From: an uncultured Panacagrimonas sp.
GTDB taxonomy: Bacteria; Pseudomonadota; Gammaproteobacteria; Nevskiales; Nevskiaceae
DNA length: 10,804 nt
Assembly: GCA_946481265.1 (NCBI GenBank)
Contig: CAMLNE010000122.1
Coordinates: forward strand, 1-10,804
Direction of reading: 5' to 3'
The position numbers and the translations under genes were made by a program. Of the stretch, positions 1-7,249 are shown piece by piece; the first letter of the stretch is position 1; every line of letters starts with the position of its first letter. Below the pieces are notes generated by a model. That model did no database searches, was not told where the DNA came from, and saw only the letters and a list, made by a program, of their open reading frames with translations.

Positions 1-252
1 GTACTGCGCCTGTGCCTGGACCAGCAGGGGGATTTCTTTCAGACAGGGGGGGCACCAGGTCGCCCAGAAATTGATCAGCACCAGTTTTCCGCGCAGCGCC
101 GACAGGCGCAGCGTGCCGCCATCGAGCGTGGACATGGCGAGATCGGGCGCCAGCGTTGGCGGCGCGTCGCGCTGACCGAGATATCGCTGCGCGACGAAGC
201 CGCCGGCCGCTGCGATGATCGCGACGACCAGGAAGGGAAGCAGTTTCTTCAT
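1..252 (-). CDS. TlpA/ResA-like thiol:disulfide oxidoreductase, membrane-anchored (3' part beyond window)
   Basis: Only the first 84 codons are visible; the gene runs off the left edge. Residues 4-19 are hydrophobic with two preceding lysines (MKKLLPFLVVAIIAAAGG), which looks like a signal anchor or signal peptide, so the catalytic part should lie in the periplasm. The thioredoxin-like domain begins near residue 38, with the strand KLVLINFWATWC and the active-site motif WCPPC at 66-70. This is typical of TlpA, ResA and DsbE-type reductases that work on cytochrome c maturation or on periplasmic disulfides. The ATG at 252-250 overlaps the cutA stop codon by 4 bases (ATGA), so the gene is probably translationally coupled to cutA and co-transcribed with ugd. 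The specific substrate cannot be told from the N-terminal third. Family call is firm; the exact subfamily is not. Confidence 0.85.
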   Translation of the reverse strand, partial: MKKLLPFLVVAIIAAAGGFVAQRYLGQRDAPPTLAPDLAMSTLDGGTLRLSALRGKLVLINFWATWCPPCLKEIPLLVQAQAQY

Positions 253-575
253 GGGGAGGGCGGGGTGACCGAGGCGGCGATCCACTCGAGGTAAGGGGCG
301 TGGCCGGCCGCGATATCGACCCCGATGACCTCGGGGAGTTCGTAGGGATGATGCGCCAGGACGGCGCGCTTCAGATCGTCGAAACGCGCTGCCGTGGTCT
401 TGATCAGCAGCAGGGCCTCCTCGTCGCAGTCGATCGCACCGTTCCAGCGATAGACCGACGCGATGCGCGGCACCACGTTGACGCACGCGGCGACGCCGGC
501 TTCGACCAGGTGGCGGGCCAGCGCATCGGCGGCGGGGACCGGGCAGGTCACCAGCGCCAGCCGCGTCCCGCTCAT
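249..575 (-). CDS. cutA: CutA1 divalent-cation tolerance protein
   Basis: A 108-residue protein, the usual CutA1 length. Family hallmarks are visible in order: the first strand LALVTCP (6-12), AGVAACVNVVPRIASVYRW (26-44), the LLLIKT strand (55-60) and the C-terminal block HHPYELPEVIGVDIAAGHAPYLEW (75-98). CutA1 proteins form very stable cytoplasmic trimers resembling PII signalling proteins; they bind divalent metals such as copper, but the physiological role remains uncertain. The start is the ATG at 575-573, sharing one base with the ugd stop; a longer in-frame extension up to 722 only shadows ugd and is rejected. The next gene is a TlpA-like thioredoxin. Enterobacteria similarly keep cutA next to dsbD (once called cutA2), so the link of CutA with periplasmic thiol genes recurs here. 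Confidence 0.93.
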   Translation of the reverse strand: MSGTRLALVTCPVPAADALARHLVEAGVAACVNVVPRIASVYRWNGAIDCDEEALLLIKTTAARFDDLKRAVLAHHPYELPEVIGVDIAAGHAPYLEWIAASVTPPSP

Positions 576-1900
576 CAGCGGCGTCCGCGGCCGATCGCGT
601 AGTACGCCAGTCCCGCCTGCTCGACGAACTTCGGCTCGTACAGGTTGCGGCCGTCGAAGATCACCGGCGTCTTCAGGAGTTTCGCGAGCCGCTCGAAATT
701 GGGCGACTGGAAGACGCGCCACTCGGTGACCACGGCCAGCGCATCGGCGCCCTCGGCGGCGTCCTCGGGAGAGGTGGCCAGCAGCAGGTCCGGGCGCTTC
801 CCGTAGAGCTTCTCGGTCTCGTGCATGGCGACCGGGTCATAGGCGCGGATCTTTCCGCCCGCCGCCCACACCGCTTCCATCAGGTCGCGCGACGGCGCTT
901 CGCGCATGTCGTCGGTGCGCGGCTTGAAGGCCAGGCCCCACAGCGCGATGGTCCGGCCCTCGAGCGAGCCGAAGTGCTTCAGCATTTTCTCGAACAGGCG
1001 GTTCTTCTGCCGCTTGTTCACGCTCTCGACGCTGTCGAGCAGGGTCGCCTCGAAACCGACCTCGGCCGCGGTATGCGCAAGCGCCTTGACGTCCTTGGGG
1101 AAGCAGGAGCCGCCGTAGCCGCAGCCGGGATAGATGAAGTGAAAGCCGATGCGGGGATCGCTGCCGATGCCCTGTCGGACCTGCTCGATGTCGGCGCCCA
1201 GGCATTCGGCGAGATTCGCCATCTCGTTCATGAAGCTGATCTTGGTGGCCAGCATCGCGTTGGCCGCGTACTTGGTCAGCTCGGACGAGCGCACGTCCAT
1301 CACGATCATCTTGTCGTGGTTGCGGTTGAACGGCGCATACAGCGCGTGCATCAGCTCCGCCGCCTTTTCCGAGGACACGCCCACGATGACGCGGTCCGGC
1401 TTGTTGAAATCCGCGACCGCCGCGCCCTCCTTGAGGAACTCCGGATTGGAGACCACGTCGAACTCCAGCGTCTTGCCTCGCGCCGCGAGTTCGGCCGCCA
1501 CGGTTTCACGCACGCGATCGGCAGTGCCGACCGGCACCGTCGACTTGCTGATCACCACCCGGTAGTCGTTCATGTGCTGGCCGATGGAACGGGCCACGGC
1601 GAGGACGTACTGCATGTCGGCCGAGCCGTCCTCGTTGGGCGGCGTGCCGACGGCAATGAACTGGTAGAGCCCGTGGGCCACGCCCTCGGCAGCGGAGGTG
1701 GTGAACTTCAGGCGTCCGGCCTGGGCGTTGGACACCAGCAGATCCTCCAGACCGGGCTCGTAGATCGGGCACTCGCCGCGCTTCAGGCGCTCGACCTTGG
1801 CGGCATCGACGTCCACGCACAGGACGTCGTTGCCGGCGTCTGCGAAGCAGGCGGCAGTCACGAGGCCGACGTAGCCCGAGCCGAAGATGGTGATGTTCAA
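575..1900 (-). CDS. ugd: UDP-glucose 6-dehydrogenase
   Basis: A 441-residue cytoplasmic enzyme that oxidises UDP-glucose to UDP-glucuronate with 2 NAD+, feeding exopolysaccharide, capsule or lipid A/LPS sugar pathways. Visible features: Rossmann motif GSGYVG at 7-12; the VGTPPNEDG loop at 84-92; KSTVPVGT at 119-126; NPEFLKEG at 152-159; the dimer-core helix with K210 and N214; the catalytic cysteine C266 in [10 protein letters not shown] (261-270); and the C-terminal UDP-binding domain with [13 protein letters not shown] (325-337) and FDGRNLYEP (415-423). The start is a TTG at 1900-1898: the protein then begins directly with the conserved [11 protein letters not shown] strand, and a GGAGGT ribosome-binding site sits 5 bases upstream. 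The in-frame ATG at 1924 and longer extensions lack such support. It is the first gene of a ugd-cutA-tlpA-like unit. Confidence 0.96.
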   Translation of the reverse strand: MNITIFGSGYVGLVTAACFADAGNDVLCVDVDAAKVERLKRGECPIYEPGLEDLLVSNAQAGRLKFTTSAAEGVAHGLYQFIAVGTPPNEDGSADMQYVLAVARSIGQHMNDYRVVISKSTVPVGTADRVRETVAAELAARGKTLEFDVVSNPEFLKEGAAVADFNKPDRVIVGVSSEKAAELMHALYAPFNRNHDKMIVMDVRSSELTKYAANAMLATKISFMNEMANLAECLGADIEQVRQGIGSDPRIGFHFIYPGCGYGGSCFPKDVKALAHTAAEVGFEATLLDSVESVNKRQKNRLFEKMLKHFGSLEGRTIALWGLAFKPRTDDMREAPSRDLMEAVWAAGGKIRAYDPVAMHETEKLYGKRPDLLLATSPEDAAEGADALAVVTEWRVFQSPNFERLAKLLKTPVIFDGRNLYEPKFVEQAGLAYYAIGRGRR

Positions 1901-1905
1901 TCCAG

Positions 1906-1911
1906 ACCTCC
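1906..1911 (-). promoter_or_regulatory. Ribosome-binding site deciding the TTG start of ugd
   Basis: On the minus strand the sequence reads GGAGGT, followed by 5 bases and then TTG at 1900. This near-perfect anti-16S match is the reason for choosing the rare TTG start over in-frame ATG codons upstream, none of which has a comparable site. Confidence 0.75.
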
Positions 1912-1942
1912 AGAAGGCGCGCATCGCGTGCCGGGACTGAAA

Positions 1943-1972
1943 AGTGTACGCAGCCGCGGATGCCGGCGTCAT
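1943..1972 (-). promoter_or_regulatory. Candidate sigma70-type promoter for the ugd operon
   Basis: Minus strand: a -35-like ATGACG (1972-1967, 4 of 6 to consensus), an 18-base spacer and a -10-like TACACT (1948-1943, 4 of 6). A start near 1936 would give a leader of roughly 35 bases containing the GGAGGT site. The geometry resembles the tRNA promoter at 8060-8089 (GTGACG, 18 bases, TACAAT). This is pattern matching only and the match is modest. Confidence 0.35.
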
Positions 1973-2042
1973 CCAGGCGCAGGCCAGCGCGACCCGGCCA
2001 CGTGACCGCCCGCATGCACCCACATGCATCAGACTATGCGCA

Positions 2043-2070
2043 CGGGCGCGACATTCTCATGATGCGCCCG
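2043..2070. repeat. Inverted repeat upstream of the cysteine desulfurase
   Basis: The arms CGGGCGC (2043-2049) and GCGCCCG (2064-2070) are perfect complements. A further CAT/ATG pairing (2052-2054 with 2059-2061) closes a tctc loop, with one wobble and one mismatch between the two blocks. The hairpin ends 5 bases before the ATG of the small DPEP-repeat ORF at 2076. It may be a 5'-leader structure or an operator. No U-tract follows, so it is not an obvious terminator. No convincing promoter was found in the rest of 1973-2091. Confidence 0.4.
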
Positions 2071-2075
2071 CTCCC

Positions 2076-2138
2076 ATGCTCGACCCGATTTCCGAACCCG
2101 ACCCCGAACCCGACCCCGAACCCGACCCCGAACCGTGA
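2076..2138 (+). CDS. Possible 20-residue leader peptide with a DPEP tandem repeat
   Basis: An ATG at 2076 opens a 20-codon frame reading MLDPISEP followed by repeated Asp-Pro-Glu-Pro units, ending at TGA 2136-2138. Its stop overlaps the GTG start of the cysteine desulfurase (GTGA at 2135-2138), the arrangement expected for translational coupling. The peptide is very acidic and proline-rich, a composition that slows ribosomes and normally needs EF-P. There is no clear Shine-Dalgarno upstream of the ATG, and the same frame is open back to 1944, so it may equally be an untranslated repeat. The reading as a leader peptide is inference. Confidence 0.3.
   Translation: MLDPISEPDPEPDPEPDPEP
2092..2134 (+). 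repeat. 12-bp tandem repeat, about 3.6 copies
   Basis: The unit CCGAACCCGACC occurs at 2092-2103, 2104-2115 and 2116-2127 without mismatch, followed by a partial copy CCGAACC at 2128-2134. It ends directly at the GTG start codon of the desulfurase. Because the unit length is a multiple of three, copy-number change keeps the DPEP frame and the distance in whole codons. It occupies the place where a ribosome-binding site would normally be. Confidence 0.9.
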
Positions 2139-3298
2139 TCTATCTCGACCATGCCGCCACCACGCCGCTCGCCCCCGAGGGATGGGCGGCGATGCGGCCC
2201 TGGCTGGAGCCGGGCGGCGCCCACGGCAACGCGGCATCCACCCACGCGGCCGGGCGCACGGCGCGCGCGGCGGTGGAGCAGGCGCGCGCCCAGGTGGCGC
2301 AAGGCGTCGGAGCGCAAGCCGAGGAAATCATCTGGACCAGCGGCGCCACCGAGTCGAACAACCTGGCGATCAAGGGCGCGGTGGAATTCCACGCACGCGG
2401 CCCCGCCCACCTGATCACCTCACGCATCGAGCATCGCTGCGTGCTCGACACCTGCCGCTGGCTGGAGACGGCGCGCAAGCTGCGCGTGAGCTATCTGCAA
2501 CCCGACCGCCTCGGACGCATCGAACCGCAGCAGGTGCTCGATGCGCTCCTGCCCGAGACGGTGCTGGTCTCCCTGATGTGGGTCAACAACGAGATCGGCA
2601 CGGTCACCGACATCCCGACCCTGGCGGTGCGCCTGCGCGAGCGTGGCGTGATGCTGCACGTGGATGCGGCGCAGGCCGCGGGCAAGCTGCCCATCGACCT
2701 GGCCTCGGTGCCGGTCGACCTGCTCTCACTATCGGCGCACAAGCTGGGCGGTCCGCAGGGCGCGGGCGCCCTCTTCGTCCGGCGCCGGCCGCGCGCACGC
2801 GTCGCGCCGCAGCTGCATGGCGGCGGACACGAATGGGGGATGCGTTCCGGCACGCTGGCCACGCACCAGCTCGTCGGGATGGGGGCGGCAATCGCCTCGA
2901 TCCCGCCGGATTTCGCCCAGCGGACCGCAGCCCTGCGCGAACGGTTGTGGGTCCGCCTGTCTGCGCTGCCGGGCGTCCATCGCAACGGCGATGCGGAGCA
3001 CGCGGCGCCGCACATCCTCAACTGCAGTTTCGAGGGCGTGGAAGGTGAGTCGCTGCGCGCAGGACTGTTCGATGTCGCGGTGTCCAGCGGCGCCGCGTGT
3101 TCATCGGCCACGGCCGAGCCCTCGTACGTGCTGCGCGCCCTCGGGCGCGACGATGCACTGGCCAGCGCCACGCTGCGGTTCTCGTTCGGGCGCGACACCA
3201 CGGCGCAGGACATCGATGCGGCGGCGTCGCGCGTGATCAGCGAGGTCGGTCGTCTGCGCGAGCTCGCGCCGGTGGTGCGGCCAACGCAGGGCCAGTGA
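2135..3298 (+). CDS. Cysteine desulfurase, IscS/NifS type (group I, PLP-dependent)
   Basis: 387 residues. It removes sulfur from L-cysteine as an enzyme persulfide for iron-sulfur cluster building and other thio-transfers, in the cytoplasm. The protein starts with the family signature IYLDHAATTPL. PLP-site residues in order: H100 (IEHRCVLD), N152 (NNEIG), D177 and Q180 (HVDAAQ), and the Schiff-base lysine K203 (SAHKLGGP). The catalytic cysteine is C322 in SSGAACSSATAEPSYVLR, with the group I loop. It is shorter than E. coli IscS (404) and lacks the SIEWAHH-like C-terminal tail, ending RPTQGQ. The GTG start is chosen because it gives the exact family N-terminus; no Shine-Dalgarno precedes it, only a tandem repeat, so coupling to the small upstream ORF is possible. 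Followed by sthA, an IscU-like gene and iscA. The symbol iscS is plausible, but it could be a second, nifS-like paralogue. Confidence 0.93.
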   Translation: MIYLDHAATTPLAPEGWAAMRPWLEPGGAHGNAASTHAAGRTARAAVEQARAQVAQGVGAQAEEIIWTSGATESNNLAIKGAVEFHARGPAHLITSRIEHRCVLDTCRWLETARKLRVSYLQPDRLGRIEPQQVLDALLPETVLVSLMWVNNEIGTVTDIPTLAVRLRERGVMLHVDAAQAAGKLPIDLASVPVDLLSLSAHKLGGPQGAGALFVRRRPRARVAPQLHGGGHEWGMRSGTLATHQLVGMGAAIASIPPDFAQRTAALRERLWVRLSALPGVHRNGDAEHAAPHILNCSFEGVEGESLRAGLFDVAVSSGAACSSATAEPSYVLRALGRDDALASATLRFSFGRDTTAQDIDAAASRVISEVGRLRELAPVVRPTQGQ

Positions 3299-3301
3299 CC
3301 G

Positions 3302-3343
3302 CAGGAAAGGCAGGAAAGGCAGCAAACCAGGGAAGGCTAAGGA
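3302..3343 (+). promoter_or_regulatory. Purine-rich leader with iterated Shine-Dalgarno-like motifs before sthA
   Basis: The 45-base gap holds a 9-base tandem repeat CAGGAAAGG (3302-3310 and 3311-3319), then GGGAAGG about 7 bases before the ATG, then AAGGA touching the ATG at 3344. GGGAAGG has the best spacing and is the likely ribosome-binding site. Confidence 0.55.
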
Positions 3344-4731
<1,388 letters not shown>

Positions 4732-4732
<1 letters not shown>

Positions 4733-5106
4733 TGAGCAATCCGCTGGGCTATCCCGACGAGGTCTGGCGACGCTTCCGCGACACGCCGCGCGCCGGTCGC
4801 CTGGCGGCGGGGGTGGCGGCCGAGGTCGGCACGCCGGCGGCGCAGCTCCGCCTGCGCCTGGAGGTCAGGGCGCGGGCCGGCCGCATCGAGGACGCCGTGT
4901 TCCAGGCCCGGGGCTGTCCGTACACGATCGCGACCGGATCCTGGTTGGCCGACTGGCTGGTCGGCCGCCGCACCGACCAGCTCCTCGTGCCTGCGCTGGA
5001 TGAACTGCGCAGCGCCCTTGAAATCCCGGAGGATCGCGCCCACTGTTGGATCATGGCGCAGGACATCCTGCGCGATCTTCACCGTCATCTGAGTTCTGGC
5101 ACCTGA
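4732..5106 (+). CDS. IscU/NifU-N-like iron-sulfur scaffold, lacking the first cluster ligand
   Basis: 124 residues, about the length of IscU (128). The pattern follows IscU in order: N-terminal helix DEVWRRFRDTPRAGRL; GTPAAQLRLRLEV (33-45) aligned with IscU GAPACGDVMKLQI; GRIEDAVFQARGCPYTIATGSWLADWL (50-76) aligned with the IscU segment containing Cys63; and IPEDRAHCWIMAQDILRDL (98-116) aligned with the segment holding His105-Cys106. C62, H104 and C105 are retained. The position of IscU Cys37 is A37 and that of Asp39 is L39, so one of three cysteine ligands and the cluster-release aspartate are gone. There is also no LPPVK chaperone-binding motif (ALEIPED instead). It overlaps sthA by one base and precedes iscA by 5 bases. 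It could be a degenerate scaffold, a sulfur relay or a regulator. Homology is well supported; function is not. Confidence 0.82.
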
Positions 5107-5111
5107 ATCCC

Positions 5112-5435
5112 ATGAGCCTGCAGCTTTCACCGTCCGCCGCCGCCCGCATCCAGTCGCAGCTTGCCAAGCGTGGCAAGGGCCTGGGCCTGCGCGTGGGCGT
5201 CAAGAAGTCGGGCTGTTCCGGCTTCGCGTACACCATGGACTATGCCGACGAGGTCGCGGCCGACGAGCAGGTGTTCGAGTCCCACGGCACGCGGCTGGTG
5301 GTCAAGGCCGAGCACCTGCCGATGCTCGACGGCCTGATCCTCGACTGGCAGAAGAAGGGCCTCAACGAATCCTTCAAGTTCGTCAACCCGAACGTGAAGG
5401 CGCAGTGCGGTTGCGGGGAGAGCTTCGCGGTCTGA
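5112..5435 (+). CDS. iscA: IscA, A-type iron-sulfur cluster carrier
   Basis: 107 residues, the same length as E. coli IscA and very similar to it: SAAARIQSQLAKRGKGLGLRVGVKKSGCSGFAY (8-40) and GLNESFKFVNPNVKAQCGCGESF (83-105). The three cluster- or iron-binding cysteines C35, C99 and C101 (the CGC motif) are all present. A-type carriers receive Fe-S clusters, or iron, and pass them to apo-proteins, chiefly 4Fe-4S enzymes under aerobic conditions. The start is the ATG at 5112, giving the family N-terminus MSLQLSPSAA; longer in-frame extensions into the previous gene are rejected. The ribosome-binding site is weak, but the stop of the preceding gene lies only 5 bases upstream, so coupled translation is likely. 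ErpA is the alternative family member, but length and sequence favour IscA. Confidence 0.93.
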   Translation: MSLQLSPSAAARIQSQLAKRGKGLGLRVGVKKSGCSGFAYTMDYADEVAADEQVFESHGTRLVVKAEHLPMLDGLILDWQKKGLNESFKFVNPNVKAQCGCGESFAV

Positions 5436-5516
5436 TAGCCGCGGGGCCGGGGCGCTCCGGGACGATCTCCCACGGCGCAAGCAGCGGGCCGCGCCTCCAT
5501 CGACGGCCGCCGCCGG

Positions 5517-5522
5517 TACAAT
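5517..5522 (+). promoter_or_regulatory. TACAAT -10 box of thyA, probably driving a leaderless mRNA
   Basis: TACAAT (5 of 6 to the sigma70 -10) ends 6 bases before the thyA ATG at 5529. Transcription usually starts about 7 bases after the hexamer, which would be at or within the start codon. There is no Shine-Dalgarno between the box and the ATG (bases ccggc only). A good -35 is not visible at 5490-5501. Confidence 0.55.
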
Positions 5523-5528
5523 CCCGGC

Positions 5529-6323
5529 ATGCGCCAATACCTCGATCTCATGCGGCACGTGCTCGAGCACGGCACGCCCAAATCCGACCGCACCGGCACC
5601 GGCACGCGCTCGGTCTTCGGTCACCAGATGCGCTTCGATCTCACCGAAGGCTTCCCGCTGGTCACCACCAAGAAGCTGCATCTCAAGTCCATCCTGATCG
5701 AGCTGCTCTGGTTCCTGCGCGGCGATACCAACATCGCCTGGCTCAAGGAGCACGGGGTCTCGATCTGGGACGAATGGGCGGACGCCGCGGGCGAGCTGGG
5801 GCCGGTCTACGGCCGCCAGTGGCGCGCCTGGCCCGCCAGCGGCGGACGCGAGATCGACCAAATGCGCCTGCTGGTCGACCAGATCCGGGGGAATCCGGAT
5901 TCGCGGCGCCACATCGTGTCGGCCTGGAACGTGGGCGAACTCGACAAGATGGCGCTGGCGCCCTGCCACGCGCTGTTCCAGTTTTATGTGGCGGATGGCC
6001 GGCTGTCCTGCCAGCTCTACCAGCGCAGTGCCGATATCTTTCTCGGCGTGCCTTTCAACATCGCGTCCTATGCCTTGCTCACTCTGATGGTCGCCCAGGC
6101 CTGTTCGCTGGCGCCGGGCGACTTCGTCTGGACGGGCGGTGACTGCCACCTGTACTCGAATCACCTGGACCAGGCGCGCGCACAGCTGGAGCGCGCGCCG
6201 CGGGCGCTGCCCCGGATGACCCTCAATCCGGAGGTGAAGGACCTGTTCGCCTTCCAGCCGGGCGACTTCGCGCTCACCGGATACGACCCGCACCCCCACA
6301 TCAAGGCGCCGGTGGCGGTTTGA
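5529..6323 (+). CDS. thyA: Thymidylate synthase
   Basis: 264 residues, identical in length to E. coli ThyA and co-linear with it, so the numbering carries over. It methylates dUMP to dTMP using 5,10-methylenetetrahydrofolate and releases dihydrofolate, in the cytoplasm. Visible active-site residues: R21 (SDRTGTGT), the R126-R127 pair ([10 protein letters not shown]), the nucleophile C146 ([12 protein letters not shown]), R166, D169 and N177 ([17 protein letters not shown]), H207 and Y209 (DCHLYSNH). Start is ATG 5529, the only one giving the family N-terminus [15 protein letters not shown]. It is followed at once by folA, whose product reduces the dihydrofolate it makes, so the pair forms a thymidylate-cycle operon. 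Expression probably comes from the TACAAT box just upstream rather than from the iscA side, although the 93-base gap contains no terminator with a T-tract. Confidence 0.97.
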   Translation: MRQYLDLMRHVLEHGTPKSDRTGTGTRSVFGHQMRFDLTEGFPLVTTKKLHLKSILIELLWFLRGDTNIAWLKEHGVSIWDEWADAAGELGPVYGRQWRAWPASGGREIDQMRLLVDQIRGNPDSRRHIVSAWNVGELDKMALAPCHALFQFYVADGRLSCQLYQRSADIFLGVPFNIASYALLTLMVAQACSLAPGDFVWTGGDCHLYSNHLDQARAQLERAPRALPRMTLNPEVKDLFAFQPGDFALTGYDPHPHIKAPVAV

Positions 6324-6328
6324 GGGAC

Positions 6329-6841
6329 GTGACGGACGCGGGCCCGCCGACGCTGAGCCTGATCGTGGCGATGGACCGCAACGGCCTGATCGGTCGCGGC
6401 GCCGATCTGCCCTGGCGCCTGCCCGCGGACCTGGCGCACTTCAAGCGCATGACCCTGGGCAAGACCGTGCTGATGGGTCGCAGGACCTGGGACTCGATCG
6501 GCCGTCCGCTGCCGGGCCGGGACAACTGGGTCCTGAGTCGCGATCCGGGCTTCGCACCTGCCGGTGCCCGGATATTCGACTCGCTGGAGGCGGCGTTGGC
6601 TGCGCACGGGCAGGGCGAACTGATGGTGATGGGCGGCGCCGACCTGTACCGCCAGGCCTTGCCGCGGGCCCGGCGCCTGTACCTGACCGAGGTCCTCGCC
6701 GCCCTGGAACCGGCGCCCAGCGGCGACGTGCATTTCCCGCCTTTCGATCGGACGCGCTTCCGCCAGATCGGGAGCGAGGCGCACGAGGCGGATGAGCGTC
6801 ATCCGCACGCCTTCCGATTCCTGACCCTGGAAAGGGACTGA
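6329..6841 (+). CDS. folA: Dihydrofolate reductase
   Basis: Reduces 7,8-dihydrofolate to tetrahydrofolate with NADPH; target of trimethoprim. The protein has about 170 residues (E. coli 159). Motifs in order: SLIVAMDRNGLIGRGADLPWRLPADLAHFKRMT (10-42) with the substrate-binding acid D34 (E. coli D27); GKTVLMGRRTWDSIGRPLPGRDNWVLSR (44-71) with the NADPH-binding GRRTW and IGRPLPGR; and VMGGADLYRQAL, the family's GG-x-x-x-Y signature. The start is uncertain: GTG at 6329 follows GAGGGA at tight spacing, leaving 5 bases after thyA, whereas the in-frame TTG at 6320 would overlap the thyA stop by 4 bases and add three residues. Either way thyA and folA are coupled. C-terminus FRFLTLERD resembles the usual last strand. 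Confidence 0.94.
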   Translation: MTDAGPPTLSLIVAMDRNGLIGRGADLPWRLPADLAHFKRMTLGKTVLMGRRTWDSIGRPLPGRDNWVLSRDPGFAPAGARIFDSLEAALAAHGQGELMVMGGADLYRQALPRARRLYLTEVLAALEPAPSGDVHFPPFDRTRFRQIGSEAHEADERHPHAFRFLTLERD

Positions 6842-6910
6842 GACACCGCCTCATGCGGCGCGGTGGGGCCGCGTGCTACAAGGGCGCACCTCATTGCCGG
6901 TGGATCCCTC

Positions 6911-7171
6911 ATGTCGGAACTCAAGGGGCAGTTCGAACAGGCGCAGAAGGACGTCAAGACCCTGACCAAGCGCCCCGTCAACGAGGACCTGCTGGCGCTC
7001 TACTCGCTGTTCAAGCAGGCCACCGAAGGCGACGCCAAGGGCGCGCGGCCGGGCATGTTCGACATGGTGGGCCGCGCCAAGTACGACGCCTGGTCCAGGC
7101 TCAAGGGCACCAGCGCCGAGCAGGCGATGAAAAACTATCTGGGCGTGGTCGACAAGCTGCTCGGCCGATAG
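6911..7171 (+). CDS. Acyl-CoA-binding protein (ACBP family)
   Basis: 86 residues, exactly the size of the small four-helix acyl-CoA-binding proteins best known from eukaryotes. These bind long-chain acyl-CoA esters in the cytoplasm and act as a pool and carrier. The fold's signature residues are visible: FEQAQKDVKTLTKRPVNEDLLALYSLFKQAT (8-38) with Y31 and K35; the turn GDAKGARPGMFDMVGRAKYDAW (40-61) with K57 in AKYDAW; and Y76 in AMKNYLGVVDKLL. Start is ATG 6911, which gives the conventional N-terminus; the site GGTGGA upstream is a modest ribosome-binding site. It lies 69 bases after folA; a TACAAG at 6877-6882 could be its own -10 box, with a leader of about 22 bases, but no -35 is evident. 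ACBPs are patchy in bacteria, which makes its presence notable. Confidence 0.92.
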   Translation: MSELKGQFEQAQKDVKTLTKRPVNEDLLALYSLFKQATEGDAKGARPGMFDMVGRAKYDAWSRLKGTSAEQAMKNYLGVVDKLLGR

Positions 7172-7196
7172 GAGCCGGGCCTGCATCGCCGGACAC

Positions 7197-7233
7197 GATC
7201 CGGCAGCGGCTTCACCCTGGCGCTGTCCGGATC
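7197..7233. terminator. Hairpin between converging genes, candidate bidirectional terminator
   Basis: GATCCGGCAGCG (7197-7208) pairs with CGCTGTCCGGATC (7221-7233) over 12 base pairs with a single bulged A-equivalent, around a 12-base loop. It lies between the acyl-CoA-binding-protein stop (7171) and the end of the minus-strand ATPase gene (7250). There is no T-tract on either strand, so it could be a weak or Rho-assisted terminator or an mRNA 3'-end stabiliser. Confidence 0.4.
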
Positions 7234-7249
7234 CCCAAGGCGGTGACGA

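Noticed and set aside
821..2005. 394-codon open frame on the plus strand
   Set aside because: Antisense shadow of ugd, whose catalytic and nucleotide-binding motifs are unambiguous.
1901..2029. N-terminal extensions of ugd (including ATG at 1924)
   Set aside because: The TTG at 1900 has a GGAGGT site at good spacing and puts the conserved first strand at residue 2.
2092..2134. 12-bp repeat as iterons or a CRISPR array
   Set aside because: Units are contiguous with no spacers, too short for CRISPR, and there is no replication gene nearby; it is a microsatellite-like coding or leader repeat.
5127..6299. 390-codon open frame on the minus strand
   Set aside because: Antisense to iscA and thyA, both of which have full family signatures; it also spans the intergenic thyA promoter.
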